A DNA stretch of 64,000 bases from an uncultured Sulfitobacter sp. (lineage in GTDB: Bacteria > Pseudomonadota > Alphaproteobacteria > Rhodobacterales > Rhodobacteraceae): assembly GCF_947502895.1 (NCBI RefSeq), contig NZ_CANNBM010000001.1:868001-932000 (forward strand), given 5' to 3'. The notes under the pieces were generated by a model, which saw only the letters and a list, made by a program, of their open reading frames with translations, was not told the DNA's origin and searched no databases. Positions 49,467 to 58,384 of this stretch are shown piece after piece; positions within the stretch are counted from its first letter, which is position 1, and every line of letters begins with the position of its first letter. A program made the position numbers and the translations under genes.

Positions 49467-50269
49467 GCTTTTTCCTCCGTACGGCCCATAATCTCTTCTT
49501 CCATGTCCCAGATCATACCGAGGATTTCCTCACGCTTTATCGCGAAATCAGGATGCTTCTTTACTTCGCGCAGATCTGCCTCCACGCCCAGCTCGGCGAA
49601 AGGCAGGCGGTATTCCTTGTGGATACGGCCAGGGCGCGGGGCCATCACGATCAAACGCTCGCCCAACAGCAGGGCCTCCTCGACCGAGTGGGTGATCAGA
49701 ATGATCGTCTTGCCCGTCTCTTTCCACAGCTTCAAAACCAGCGATTGCATCTTTTCGCGCGTCAGCGCATCGAGCGCGCCCAGCGGCTCGTCCATCAAAA
49801 TCACATCGGGGTCATTTGCCAGACAGCGGGCCAAGGCCACACGCTGCTGCATCCCGCCAGACAGCTCGTAAACCGCCTTTTCCTTAAAATCCTGCAGGCC
49901 CACGACGTCCAGCAGATGGTTCACAATTTCTGCTTTGTCGTTCTTTGGCATCCCCTTCATCGAAGGGCCAAATCCTACATTGTCGCGCACGCTCATCCAC
50001 TCGAACAGCGCGCCTTGCTGGAACACCATACCGCGGTCGGCATCAGGTCCGCTTATTGTTTTGCCATTCAGGGTCATCACACCCTCGGTCGGCGCCAGAA
50101 ATCCCGCCACGATGTTCAGCAGCGTTGTCTTACCACAGCCCGATGGCCCCAGCACGCTCAGCAACTCGCCCGCTTTGAGGTCCAGCGTCACATCTTTGAG
50201 CGCCTGCACCGATCCGCCACCCGGCAAATCAAACCGCATCGAGAGTTTATCAATGGAAAGTCCTGACAT
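49463..50269 (-). CDS. tauB: Taurine ABC transporter ATP-binding protein
   Basis: A 268-aa ABC ATPase. Walker A SVLGPSGCGKTTLLNIVAGF, Q-loop MVFQQGALFEWMSVRDNVGF, signature YELSGGMQQRVALARCLAND, Walker B DVILMDEPLGALDALTREKM and the switch His in IILITHSVEEALLLGERLIV. The family is the nitrate/sulfonate/taurine group. Position between tauA and tauC sets the substrate assignment. Its stop overlaps the tauC start. Confidence 0.94.
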   Translation of the reverse strand: MSGLSIDKLSMRFDLPGGGSVQALKDVTLDLKAGELLSVLGPSGCGKTTLLNIVAGFLAPTEGVMTLNGKTISGPDADRGMVFQQGALFEWMSVRDNVGFGPSMKGMPKNDKAEIVNHLLDVVGLQDFKEKAVYELSGGMQQRVALARCLANDPDVILMDEPLGALDALTREKMQSLVLKLWKETGKTIILITHSVEEALLLGERLIVMAPRPGRIHKEYRLPFAELGVEADLREVKKHPDFAIKREEILGMIWDMEEEIMGRTEEKA

Positions 50270-50348
50270 GTCCCTGCTTTCTGGCCACGGCTGGCGGCCT
50301 GTAGGATGGGGTTGGCCCCACCTCGTTTTACGTAAAATAGTCTTTGCG

Positions 50349-50383
50349 AAACAAAGGTCCGGCGCACAGATGCACGCCGGACC
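50349..50383 (-). terminator. Stem-loop between tauA and tauB
   Basis: On the minus strand GGTCCGGCG pairs perfectly with CGCCGGACC around a 10-base loop, followed by TTTGTTT. It starts 20 bases past the tauA stop, inside the operon, so it probably ends or stabilises part of the transcripts, keeping the binding protein in excess. A second short palindrome, TTTTACGTAAAA, is at 50326-50337. Confidence 0.75.
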
Positions 50384-50402
50384 CGAATAATCCCCTAAGG
50401 GA

Positions 50403-51410
50403 TTACATGCCTTTGACGGCCATCAACGGGCCTGTGTTTACAGTGCCTTCATAGCTTTCCAGCGCCGCGTCGATGGAACCGCTGTTGACGAACACGTCAG
50501 CAACACCGCCCATAAACGTCTGGCTGCCGCCGCCGAACCATTTGGCGCTCAGCTGCTCTTCCACGGAGGGGAAGCTGAAGCCCGCCAGCGTCTCTGCTGT
50601 GGCTGCTTCGTCCATGCCTGCGTCTTTTGCAATCACGGGCAGCATTTTGGCCGCGTTCTCGCCACCGGAATTCCACATGGCGTTGGCATCTGCCGTCACC
50701 TTGAGGAACTTCGCCAGCTCGTCGCCATTCTCCGAGACATAGGCCGCAGGTGCGGATGTTACGTCAAACACCAGAATGCCCAGCTCTTCTTTCTCGGCAC
50801 CGGTCAGCAGGATGTTGCCAGATTCTTTCATGCGGCGCAGCGCGCCACCCCACCCACATGCCATATCGACAGAGGCCTGGCTCAGGGCTGCTGCACCCTC
50901 GGCAGGGGCCATATCCACAACAGACATAGAACCTACATCAACACCAAAGTGCTCCATCTGCTTGAGAAAGCCGTAGTGCGCGGCGGTGCCAAGCGGCACA
51001 GCAACTTTCTTGCCTGCCAGCTCGCCTGCGGATGTCTTGTCGATCTCCAGACCAGAGGCAACAACACAGTTGTCGTTCTCAGAATAGGACACAGCCACAT
51101 CAACGATCTGGATGTCCTGACCGCCCGATGTCGCCACAACGAATGGCGGCACACCCTGGCTGACCGAAATCTGTACGTCGCCCGATGCCATCGCTGCAGA
51201 CATTGCAACGCCGCTGTCAAAGCTGACCCAATTGATTTTCTTGCCCAAGGCTTCCTCATACGTCCCGTTCACTTTCGCGAACTGGAATGGCATGGGCCAC
51301 TCAAGGAAATAACCGACTGTAAGCTCGCCATGGCCATCTGCGAATGCAGATGTCGAAGCAATGCTCATGACAGCGCCGGCAACGAATGCACTTACTGTTT
51401 TCTTCATCAT
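50403..51410 (-). CDS. tauA: Taurine ABC transporter periplasmic binding protein
   Basis: A 335-aa protein with signal peptide KKTVSAFVAGAVMSIASTSA ending before FADGHGEL. Blocks ELTVGYFLEWPMPFQFAKVN, INWVSFDSGVAMSAAMASGD, VQISVSQGVPPFVVATSGGQ and KKVAVPLGTAAHYGFLKQME are those of the Roseobacter/Paracoccus-type taurine binding proteins. ATG 51410 follows GGGAGAAG. It captures taurine in the periplasm for TauBC. Divergent from tpa across about 690 bases. Confidence 0.92.
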   Translation of the reverse strand: MMKKTVSAFVAGAVMSIASTSAFADGHGELTVGYFLEWPMPFQFAKVNGTYEEALGKKINWVSFDSGVAMSAAMASGDVQISVSQGVPPFVVATSGGQDIQIVDVAVSYSENDNCVVASGLEIDKTSAGELAGKKVAVPLGTAAHYGFLKQMEHFGVDVGSMSVVDMAPAEGAAALSQASVDMACGWGGALRRMKESGNILLTGAEKEELGILVFDVTSAPAAYVSENGDELAKFLKVTADANAMWNSGGENAAKMLPVIAKDAGMDEAATAETLAGFSFPSVEEQLSAKWFGGGSQTFMGGVADVFVNSGSIDAALESYEGTVNTGPLMAVKGM

Positions 51411-51970
51411 ATAATCTTCTCCCAGTTTCATTTTTGCCCGTCTCCTTGTCAGAGCTCGGGATCGTTCGTTGTATTTACGACAACTGACGCAAGCACCCTG
51501 TGCGATGCCCGTGCCACTTGCAATACAGTTTTAAGCGGTTTCGAGACACAAGGACCCAATACTGCCGCCAACCGTTTTCCACCATTTTGCGGCGGTCAAG
51601 CCAAGTTCGGCTCTTTTCCAATGCGTTACCGGAAAAACAGCCCATCCCCACAATAAATGCGCATCTCCCGTGCGCCCTGCCAGAACATTCAGCACTCTGG
51701 CGCGTGCAGGTGAAAATCAAATGACCAGTTACAAACCCGCCATGAGTCCAGTTGGCCAACCACACACCCGTCAGCCCAACACAGCGCCACCTCGACCTGC
51801 GCCCACAACCGCCACTAAAGAGACCCTATGCTCCATACGTCTCAATATCCCGCAAAAAGGGTCGTGCGCGTCAGCGTCACCAACGCCAGACTGCTTTTGA
51901 CACCGACAAACAGCCTGCTCGCTGCACGGGCGAAAACCAGCCAGAAACAAGCAATTTTATGATACCTTCA
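51411..51970. other. Long tauA-tpa intergenic region
   Basis: No convincing gene. Towards the middle, CCAG-centred words at 51719-51728 and 51742-51751 are spaced 23 bp apart, like the TauR repeats elsewhere, but match the 10-base recognition word only at 6 and 7 positions. They might be weak sites for the tauABC promoter. Confidence 0.35.
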
Positions 51971-51974
51971 AAAA

Positions 51975-52007
51975 CTGGCCCTATTCTTCGTCATGCTCTG
52001 GCCCTAT
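51975..52007 (+). promoter_or_regulatory. Probable TauR operator of tpa (two direct repeats)
   Basis: CTGGCCCTAT occurs at 51975-51984 and again at 51998-52007, a 23-bp repeat, about 95 bases before the tpa ATG. The known Rhodobacter capsulatus TauR word is CTGGACYTAA in two direct copies. Each half here differs at two positions, but the exact duplication and the spacing, close to that before tauR, support the call. Confidence 0.7.
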
Positions 52008-52100
52008 TTCCAGAATGATTTTCCCCGTCTAACATAGTGAGATCACGGGAACGCTCTGCTGATTTCCCGCTATTCCTTACTCAACTGAAAGGTCGCCTCC

Positions 52101-53492
52101 ATGGACGGTACATTTAACGAAAATGACATCTCCCGCATCGTAGAGGCGGACCGCGCGCACGTCTGGCACCACCTAAGCCAGCATAAACCCTATGAAACAA
52201 ACGATCCGCGCATCATCGTCGAGGGCAAAGGCTTGCGCGTCTGGGACCAGCACGGCAAGGAGCATATCGACGCCGTCGCGGGCGGTGTCTGGACCGTCAA
52301 CGTAGGCTACGGGCGCGAATCAATTGCCGACGCTGTGCGCGACCAATTGGTTAAACTCAACTTCTTCGGCGGCACCGCAGGCTCCATCCCCGGTTCCATC
52401 TTCTCCGAGATGCTGATTGCCAAAATGCCCGGAATGAGCCGCGTCTATTTCGCCTCCTCCGGCTCCGAGGCCAACGAAAAGGGCTTCAAAATGGTCCGCC
52501 AGATCGCGCACAAGCGTTACGGCGGCAAAAAGCACAAAATCCTCTACCGCGAGCGGGACTATCACGGCGGCACCATCGCCACGATGGCCGCAGGCGGTCA
52601 GGACGAGCGGAACGCGCAATACGGCCCCTTCCCCGACGGTTTCATCCGCGTCCCCCACTGCCTTGAATACCGCAAGCACGAACAAGACGGCGCACCAGAT
52701 GAAAACTACGGCGTTTGGGCCGCCAACCAGATCGAAGAAGTCATCCTGCGCGAAGGTCCCGATACAGTCGGCGCCCTGTGCCTTGAGCCTGTCACGGCAG
52801 GCGGCGGCGTCATCACGCCCCCCGACGGCTATTGGGAGCGCGTGCGCGAAATCTGTGACCAGTACGATATTCTGCTGCACATCGATGAAGTCGTCTGCGG
52901 CGTGGGCCGCACAGGCACTTGGTTCGGCTATCAGCACTACGGTATCAAGCCTGACATGGTCAGCATGGCCAAAGGTGTGGCATCGGGTTACGCCGCCATC
53001 TCATGCCTTGTCACCACCGAAGCCGTGTTCGACATGTTCAAGGATGATGCCAGCGATCCCATGAACTACTTCCGCGACATCTCCACGTTTGGCGGCTGCA
53101 CCGCAGGCCCCGCCGCCGCGATCGAGAACATGCGCATCATCGAGCGTGAGAACCTGCTGGAAAACTGCACCGCCATGGGCGACTATATGCTCGACCAGCT
53201 TGCAGCCCTGCAAGACAAACACCCTGTTATTGGTCAGGTACGCGGCAAGGGCCTGTTCCTCGGCGCCGAGCTGGTCGAAGACCGCACCACCAAAGCGCCC
53301 CTGCCCGAAAAGCTGGTCGGCGCCGTCGTCGGTGACTGTATGCAGCAAGGTGTCATCATCGGGGCCACCAACCGCTCCCTCCCGGGCAAGAACAACACGC
53401 TGTGCTTCTCACCCGCGTTGATCTGCACCAAAGACGACATCAACCAGATCGTCGACGCCCTAGACGGTGCATTGGGCCGCGTAATGGGCTAA
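52101..53492 (+). CDS. tpa: Taurine--pyruvate aminotransferase
   Basis: A 463-aa class III PLP aminotransferase. MSRVYFASSGSEANEKGFKM binds PLP phosphate, LLHIDEVVCGVGRTGTWFGY carries the PLP Asp, and PDMVSMAKGVASGYAAISCL the Schiff-base Lys; FGGCTAGPAAAIENMRIIER follows. It converts taurine and pyruvate to sulfoacetaldehyde and L-alanine, feeding Xsc. Placement between tauABC and tauR-xsc-pta supports this substrate rather than other omega-amines. Two TauR-type repeats lie upstream and a strong terminator follows. Confidence 0.94.
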   Translation: MDGTFNENDISRIVEADRAHVWHHLSQHKPYETNDPRIIVEGKGLRVWDQHGKEHIDAVAGGVWTVNVGYGRESIADAVRDQLVKLNFFGGTAGSIPGSIFSEMLIAKMPGMSRVYFASSGSEANEKGFKMVRQIAHKRYGGKKHKILYRERDYHGGTIATMAAGGQDERNAQYGPFPDGFIRVPHCLEYRKHEQDGAPDENYGVWAANQIEEVILREGPDTVGALCLEPVTAGGGVITPPDGYWERVREICDQYDILLHIDEVVCGVGRTGTWFGYQHYGIKPDMVSMAKGVASGYAAISCLVTTEAVFDMFKDDASDPMNYFRDISTFGGCTAGPAAAIENMRIIERENLLENCTAMGDYMLDQLAALQDKHPVIGQVRGKGLFLGAELVEDRTTKAPLPEKLVGAVVGDCMQQGVIIGATNRSLPGKNNTLCFSPALICTKDDINQIVDALDGALGRVMG

Positions 53493-53516
53493 CCCGCCCG
53501 CCCTTTTCTGAAATTC

Positions 53517-53546
53517 AAAAGGCCCCGCTCACACGCGGGGCCTTTT
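53517..53546 (+). terminator. Terminator of tpa
   Basis: GGCCCCGC pairs with GCGGGGCC around a 6-base loop, with AAAA before and TTTT after. It lies 24 bases past the tpa stop. Confidence 0.92.
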
Positions 53547-53821
53547 GCATGTTCGCGCAAGCACCCCTTGCCTTACCACCCCTCCCTGACTAGCCTTTCG
53601 CTACGCGCGGCACAGACGCCGCCCGTTGGAGAGTTTATGTCTACGATTGCGGGAAACCGCTAAGTCCTGAACGGCAGGACACCCAAGCCTGAAGACGCCT
53701 GCACGCTCCTGCGGCGGGCATCCCATTTATGCGGCTTGCGCGCATCACACAGACTGTAAAAACAAATGATCCGCACAGGCCATGCGCCCGCACCAGCCAT
53801 CACAGGCCACGGGGCGGCTTC

Positions 53822-54301
53822 ATGAAAGTTACGAAACCAATGATAATACGACCCACCAAGCGCGGTGATATCCCGGCTCTCCAGCAGGTTCTTGACGACA
53901 CCGAGCTTTTCCCCAGCGAAATGTTGCCCGATATGATCGACGGCTTTTTGACCACGGCGGACCCCGCCGATCTCTGGCTCACATGCGAAACAGACGGCAC
54001 TGCAGTAGGTTTTTGCTATGCAGTGCCCGAGCAATTGGCGACAGGCGCGTGGAACATGCTGGCCATCGCGGTCGCACCTGCGCAGCAGGGCAATGGATGC
54101 GGCAGTGCGCTGGTCGCACGGTTAGAGACGGACCTGAAAGCGCGCAACCAGCGCATCATGATCGCCGATACATCCGGCACCGAAGCGTTTGCGCAAACCC
54201 GCATGTTCTACCACCAGAACGGCTACACCGAACAGGCCCGCATCAGGGATTTCTGGGCGGCAGGGGATGACAAGATCGTCTTTTGGAAGTCCCTTGCCTA
54301 A
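53822..54301 (+). CDS. GNAT family N-acetyltransferase
   Basis: A 159-aa protein from ATG 53822 (or 153 aa from ATG 53840, giving MIIRPTKRGD). The acetyl-CoA-binding motif A is MLAIAVAPAQQGNGCGSALV (V-x-x-x-x-Q-x-x-G-x-G), and the C-terminal strand reads FYHQNGYTEQARIRDFWAAG. Substrate unknown. It sits between tpa and tauR in the taurine region, so it could act on a sulfonate or amine, but no sequence feature proves this. Confidence 0.8.
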   Translation: MKVTKPMIIRPTKRGDIPALQQVLDDTELFPSEMLPDMIDGFLTTADPADLWLTCETDGTAVGFCYAVPEQLATGAWNMLAIAVAPAQQGNGCGSALVARLETDLKARNQRIMIADTSGTEAFAQTRMFYHQNGYTEQARIRDFWAAGDDKIVFWKSLA

Positions 54302-54355
54302 GCTCTGAACAACGGCGCTGGCCTGCCTTTTGGTGGGCCAGCAGCATCAGGCACT

Positions 54356-54724
54356 TTACTCCTTTTTCTTTCCGATCATCTCGCTGCGCCACTCCTCCAT
54401 TTCGCGGTCAGCTGCCAACATAATGCGCGGCACAACGCGGTCATTGGGATAGGCCGATACATTGCCAGACACGACACCCGCATAATATATCCGCAGCACC
54501 TTATTGATACGCGGCCCATAGTTCGGGCCGATTTTGCGAAACCACGCCACCATATCGGCATCCAGCCGCAGCGTGACACGGGTCTTTTTACGCTTCACCT
54601 CGTCCCAGAAATCCAACCCGCTCCAATCGCTGGGCAGGCTGTGGTCCAACCAGTTCTGCGACATGTCTTCTTGCAGCCGCTCCAACTCGTGAATCATTTG
54701 GCTATGTGCATCCTTACGGTTCAT
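54356..54724 (-). CDS. BrnA-like antitoxin family protein, no toxin partner
   Basis: A 122-aa protein. KRKKTRVTLRLDADMVAWFR followed by KIGPNYGPRINKVLRIYYAG matches the DNA-binding core of the BrnA/DUF4415 antitoxins (a short beta-strand followed by two helices). The N-terminal half is longer than in typical BrnA. No BrnT toxin gene lies before or after it, so it may be a free-standing regulator. AGGAG precedes ATG 54724; an ATG at 54757 is also in frame. Divergent from tauR. Confidence 0.7.
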   Translation of the reverse strand: MNRKDAHSQMIHELERLQEDMSQNWLDHSLPSDWSGLDFWDEVKRKKTRVTLRLDADMVAWFRKIGPNYGPRINKVLRIYYAGVVSGNVSAYPNDRVVPRIMLAADREMEEWRSEMIGKKKE

Positions 54725-54946
54725 CACCCGCTCCTGTGGTTTGTCCCCACCAACCAAACCCGCAGCACCCTAAAATCTTTATAAGACACCGCACGGTGTA
54801 CCTGCGGTGTACAGGGGGTGTACGCATCGCACCGCGCCATTTTGAATCATTTTTCTTTTAATGAAACCAAAAGTCTCATTTTTATATTGAAGTTGCGTCT
54901 GAAACTGATAGGGTAGAGGTGTGGGTATACTCCATTTCGCCACGCA

Positions 54947-54978
54947 ATAGGTCCAGATTGCTTTGCGGTTAGGTCCAG
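54947..54978 (+). promoter_or_regulatory. TauR operator upstream of tauR (two direct repeats)
   Basis: ATAGGTCCAG (54947-54956) and TTAGGTCCAG (54969-54978) repeat with a 22-bp period. The second is the exact reverse complement of CTGGACCTAA, the known TauR word CTGGACYTAA; the first differs by one base. They lie 16 bases before the tauR ATG, as expected for autoregulation. Confidence 0.82.
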
Positions 54979-54993
54979 TGTATAAGGCCCCTT

Positions 54994-56481
54994 ATGGCCC
55001 TCCCAGTCGAGACATTCTTTCTATCCCCTGATGCACAGGGCACGTTGCAGTCGCAGATCCAGCAGATGATCGCGCAGGGTATACTGTCGGGCCGGTTCCA
55101 GCGCGGTGAAAAGCTCCCCTCGACGCGCAAACTGGCCGCCCATCTGGGCCTCAGCCGCATTACCGTCACCATCGCCTATACCGAACTTCTGGCGAACGAT
55201 TACCTGATGTCCAAGGGCCGCTCGGGCTATTATGTGTCAGACAATGCCCCCAGCCCGCCCAGCTTTACCCCCAGCCCAGACACACAAGATGCCGTTGATT
55301 GGACCCGCGCGATCGGCCAGCGTTTCAGCGGCGGTGTCACCCCGTCCAAACCGCAGGACTGGTCGCAATACCGATATCCATTTGTTTACGGACAGGCTGA
55401 TCAATCCCTGTTCGACCACGCAAACTGGCGGCTTTGTGCGCTTCAGGCATTGGGGCAGCGCGACTTTAATTCCATGACATCAGACTACTACGATCAGGAC
55501 GATCCGAACCTGATCGAGTTCATTGCGCGCCATACATTGCCCCGCCGCGGCATCACAGCCGCGCCCGAACAGATCCTTATTACGATGGGCGCGCAGAACG
55601 CGCTCTGGCTGACGGCACAGGTGTTGTTAACGCAACGCCGCCGCGCCGCGCTCGAAGACCCCTGCTATCACGCACTCCGCGATATTCTGATCCAGTCGCG
55701 CTGCCATGTGACGCCAGTGCGTGTTGACCATGACGGCCTGCCGCCTAATGCGATTCCGCCCGATACAGACGTGATTTTCACCACGCCCAGTCACCAATGC
55801 CCCACCAATGCCACCATGCCGATGGACCGCCGCCGCGCCTTGCTTGAGCGCGCGCGCGAGATTGACGCGATCATCGTCGAGGATGATTACGAATTCGAGA
55901 CATCCTTCCTGCGCGCGCCTTCCCCTGCGCTCAAATCTCTCGATACGGACGGGCGCGTGATCTATGTCGGCAGCTTTTCCAAATCCCTCTTTCCGGGTTT
56001 GCGCCTTGGCTATCTGGTAGGGTCCGAACCATTTATCCGCGAGGCCCGCGCCCTGCGCGCCTCCGTGCTGCGCCATCCGCCCGGTCATATCCAGCGCACA
56101 GCATCGTATTTTCTGTCGCTCGGTCACTATGATGCGCTGATCCGCCGCATGGGGAATGCCCTGCACGAACGGCGCAGCTTAATGGAGGCCGGGATCACCC
56201 GCTACGGCCTGAATATCGCGGGCCAAGGCGCCCACGGCGGTTCCTCTTTCTGGATGCGCGCGCCAGACGGTCTGGACACCAAAGTGCTTGCCAAACGCCT
56301 GCGCGCCCAAGGGGTTCTCATAGAGCCGGGTCAATCCTTCTTCGGCGGCGAAACACAGCCTCACAACTTCTACCGTCTCGGCTATTCTTCCATTCCCGCA
56401 GCCCGCATCGAAGCAGGCCTGCAACTGCTCGCCTCCGAGATTGATCTCATGACCACTGCTGGCTCTATTCGGGCAGTATAA
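54994..56481 (+). CDS. tauR: MocR-type (GntR / aminotransferase) taurine regulator
   Basis: A 495-aa regulator: N-terminal GntR winged HTH (GTLQSQIQQMIAQGILSGRF, KLPSTRKLAAHLGLSRITVT) and, from about residue 115, an aminotransferase-like fold with the PLP Lys in VIYVGSFSKSLFPGLRLGYL. TauR proteins activate taurine genes when taurine is present and bind paired direct repeats; such repeats lie before tauR, tpa and probably xsc here. No catalytic role is expected. Confidence 0.92.
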   Translation: MALPVETFFLSPDAQGTLQSQIQQMIAQGILSGRFQRGEKLPSTRKLAAHLGLSRITVTIAYTELLANDYLMSKGRSGYYVSDNAPSPPSFTPSPDTQDAVDWTRAIGQRFSGGVTPSKPQDWSQYRYPFVYGQADQSLFDHANWRLCALQALGQRDFNSMTSDYYDQDDPNLIEFIARHTLPRRGITAAPEQILITMGAQNALWLTAQVLLTQRRRAALEDPCYHALRDILIQSRCHVTPVRVDHDGLPPNAIPPDTDVIFTTPSHQCPTNATMPMDRRRALLERAREIDAIIVEDDYEFETSFLRAPSPALKSLDTDGRVIYVGSFSKSLFPGLRLGYLVGSEPFIREARALRASVLRHPPGHIQRTASYFLSLGHYDALIRRMGNALHERRSLMEAGITRYGLNIAGQGAHGGSSFWMRAPDGLDTKVLAKRLRAQGVLIEPGQSFFGGETQPHNFYRLGYSSIPAARIEAGLQLLASEIDLMTTAGSIRAV

Positions 56482-56514
56482 CTGGCCCTAACTATTCGGC
56501 ATCAAAAACCCTAA
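56482..56514 (+). promoter_or_regulatory. Probable TauR site upstream of xsc
   Basis: CTGGCCCTAA at 56482-56491, starting right after the tauR stop, differs from CTGGACCTAA by one base. A weaker second copy, AAAACCCTAA, starts 23 bases later (56505-56514), the spacing seen at tpa. They precede the xsc ATG by about 50 bases. Confidence 0.55.
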
Positions 56515-56564
56515 TTTGCGCCATAACCAGATTCGCGTACACCTAATCTTAAGGATTACCTGCT

Positions 56565-58343
56565 ATGAAAATGACGACCGAAGAAGCTTTTGTAAAAACG
56601 CTGCAACGCCACGGCATCCAGCATGCCTTTGGCATTATCGGCTCCGCCATGATGCCGATCTCCGATATCTTCCCCAAAGCAGGGATCAAATTCTGGGACT
56701 GCGCCCACGAAGGGTCCGCCGGCATGATGTCCGACGGCTACACGCGCGCGACTGGCAAGATGTCCATGATGATCGCACAGAATGGCCCCGGCATCACAAA
56801 CTTTGTGACCGCCGTGAAAACCGCTTACTGGAACCACACGCCACTGCTGCTGGTCACACCGCAAGCCGCCAACAAGACAATCGGTCAGGGCGGCTTTCAG
56901 GAAATGGAGCAGATGAACCTGTTTGCCGATTGTGTGGCCTATCAGGAAGAAGTCCGCGACCCATCCCGCATTGCCGAAACGCTGAACCGCGTGATCATGC
57001 AGGCCAAACGCGCCTCTGGCCCCGCACAGATCAACATTCCACGTGATTTCTGGACACAAGTTATCGACATCGAAATCCCCGAAGTGGTTGATTTCGAACT
57101 GCCGCAGGGTGGCGACAATGCCGTTGCAAAAGCAGCCGAGATGCTATCGTCCGCCAAATTCCCTGTCATCCTGAACGGCGCTGGCGTTGTTCTGGCACAG
57201 GGCGGCATCGAAGCGTCCCGCGTGTTGGCCGAGAAGCTCGACGCGCCTGTTTGCGTCGGCTACCAGCACAACGACGCCTTTCCTGGCAACCACCCGCTGT
57301 TCGCTGGCCCGCTTGGCTATAACGGCTCGAAGGCAGGAATGGAGCTGATCTCGAAGGCCGACGTCGTGTTGTGCCTTGGCACCCGCCTCAACCCCTTCTC
57401 GACCCTGCCCGGCTACGGCATTGATTACTGGCCAACAGACGCCAAGATCATCCAGGTCGACATCAACCCAGACCGCATCGGCCTGACCAAAAAGGTCACT
57501 GTCGGCATCGTGGGTGACGCGGCCAAAGTGGCCACATCCATCACTGCCAAACTTGCCGATTCCGCAGGTGACGCAGGCCGCAAAGAGCGTACCGCCCTGA
57601 TCGCCCAAACGAAATCTGCATGGGCGCAGGAACTCACCTCCATGACAGACGAGGCCGACGATCCGGGCACAGACTGGAACGTACGTGCCCGCGCTGCCAA
57701 GCCTGACTGGATGTCGCCCCGCATGGCATGGCGTGCGATCCAAGCGGCATTGCCGGTTGAAGCGATCATCTCCTCCGACATCGGCAACAACTGCGCCATC
57801 GGCAACGCCTACCCGTCCTTCAACGAGGGCCGCAAATATCTGGCGCCCGGCCTGTTTGGTCCCTGCGGCTATGGTCTGCCCGCGATTGTTGGCGCAAAAA
57901 TCGGCCAGCCTGATGTGCCTGTCGTTGGTTTCGCGGGTGACGGTGCATTCGGCATCGCGGTGAACGAGCTGACGGCAATCGGCCGCGGCGAGTGGCCACC
58001 AGTGACGCAAATCGTCTTCCGCAACTACCAGTGGGGCGCGGAAAAGCGGAACTCTACCCTCTGGTTCGACGACAACTTTGTCGGCACAGAGCTGGATACA
58101 GAAGTGTCCTATGCAGGCATCGCGCAGGCTTGCGGGCTGCAAGGCGTCGTTGCCCGCACTCAGGAAGAGCTGACAGCAGCACTGGCCAAGGCGCTGGACG
58201 ATCAGATGAACCACGGCAAAACCACACTGATCGAAGCAATGATCAACCAAGAGCTGGGCGACCCCTTCCGCCGCGATGCGATGAAGCAGCCGGTTCAGGT
58301 TGCAGGCATCGATGCGGCTGACATGCGCGAGCCTTCTGTCTAA
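56565..58343 (+). CDS. xsc: Sulfoacetaldehyde acetyltransferase
   Basis: A 592-aa thiamine-diphosphate enzyme: MKMTTEEAFVKTLQRHGIQH and IIGSAMMPISDIFPKAGIKF at the N-terminus with the ThDP-activating Glu in WDCAHEGSAGMMSDGYTRAT; VVGFAGDGAFGIAVNELTAI binds ThDP phosphate and Mg, and QIVFRNYQWGAEKRNSTLWF completes it. GDGAFGIAVNELT separates Xsc from acetolactate synthases. The enzyme turns sulfoacetaldehyde and phosphate into sulfite and acetyl phosphate, in the cytoplasm. pta follows after 41 bases. Confidence 0.96.
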   Translation: MKMTTEEAFVKTLQRHGIQHAFGIIGSAMMPISDIFPKAGIKFWDCAHEGSAGMMSDGYTRATGKMSMMIAQNGPGITNFVTAVKTAYWNHTPLLLVTPQAANKTIGQGGFQEMEQMNLFADCVAYQEEVRDPSRIAETLNRVIMQAKRASGPAQINIPRDFWTQVIDIEIPEVVDFELPQGGDNAVAKAAEMLSSAKFPVILNGAGVVLAQGGIEASRVLAEKLDAPVCVGYQHNDAFPGNHPLFAGPLGYNGSKAGMELISKADVVLCLGTRLNPFSTLPGYGIDYWPTDAKIIQVDINPDRIGLTKKVTVGIVGDAAKVATSITAKLADSAGDAGRKERTALIAQTKSAWAQELTSMTDEADDPGTDWNVRARAAKPDWMSPRMAWRAIQAALPVEAIISSDIGNNCAIGNAYPSFNEGRKYLAPGLFGPCGYGLPAIVGAKIGQPDVPVVGFAGDGAFGIAVNELTAIGRGEWPPVTQIVFRNYQWGAEKRNSTLWFDDNFVGTELDTEVSYAGIAQACGLQGVVARTQEELTAALAKALDDQMNHGKTTLIEAMINQELGDPFRRDAMKQPVQVAGIDAADMREPSV

Positions 58344-58384
58344 ACTGTGGCGGAAACCACATCAAACCAAAGGGTAAGGCCGAT

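Noticed and set aside
51475..51765. 96-codon minus-strand frame in the tauA-tpa gap
   Set aside because: No ribosome site, no recognisable features; Trp/Cys/Arg-rich like a random frame.
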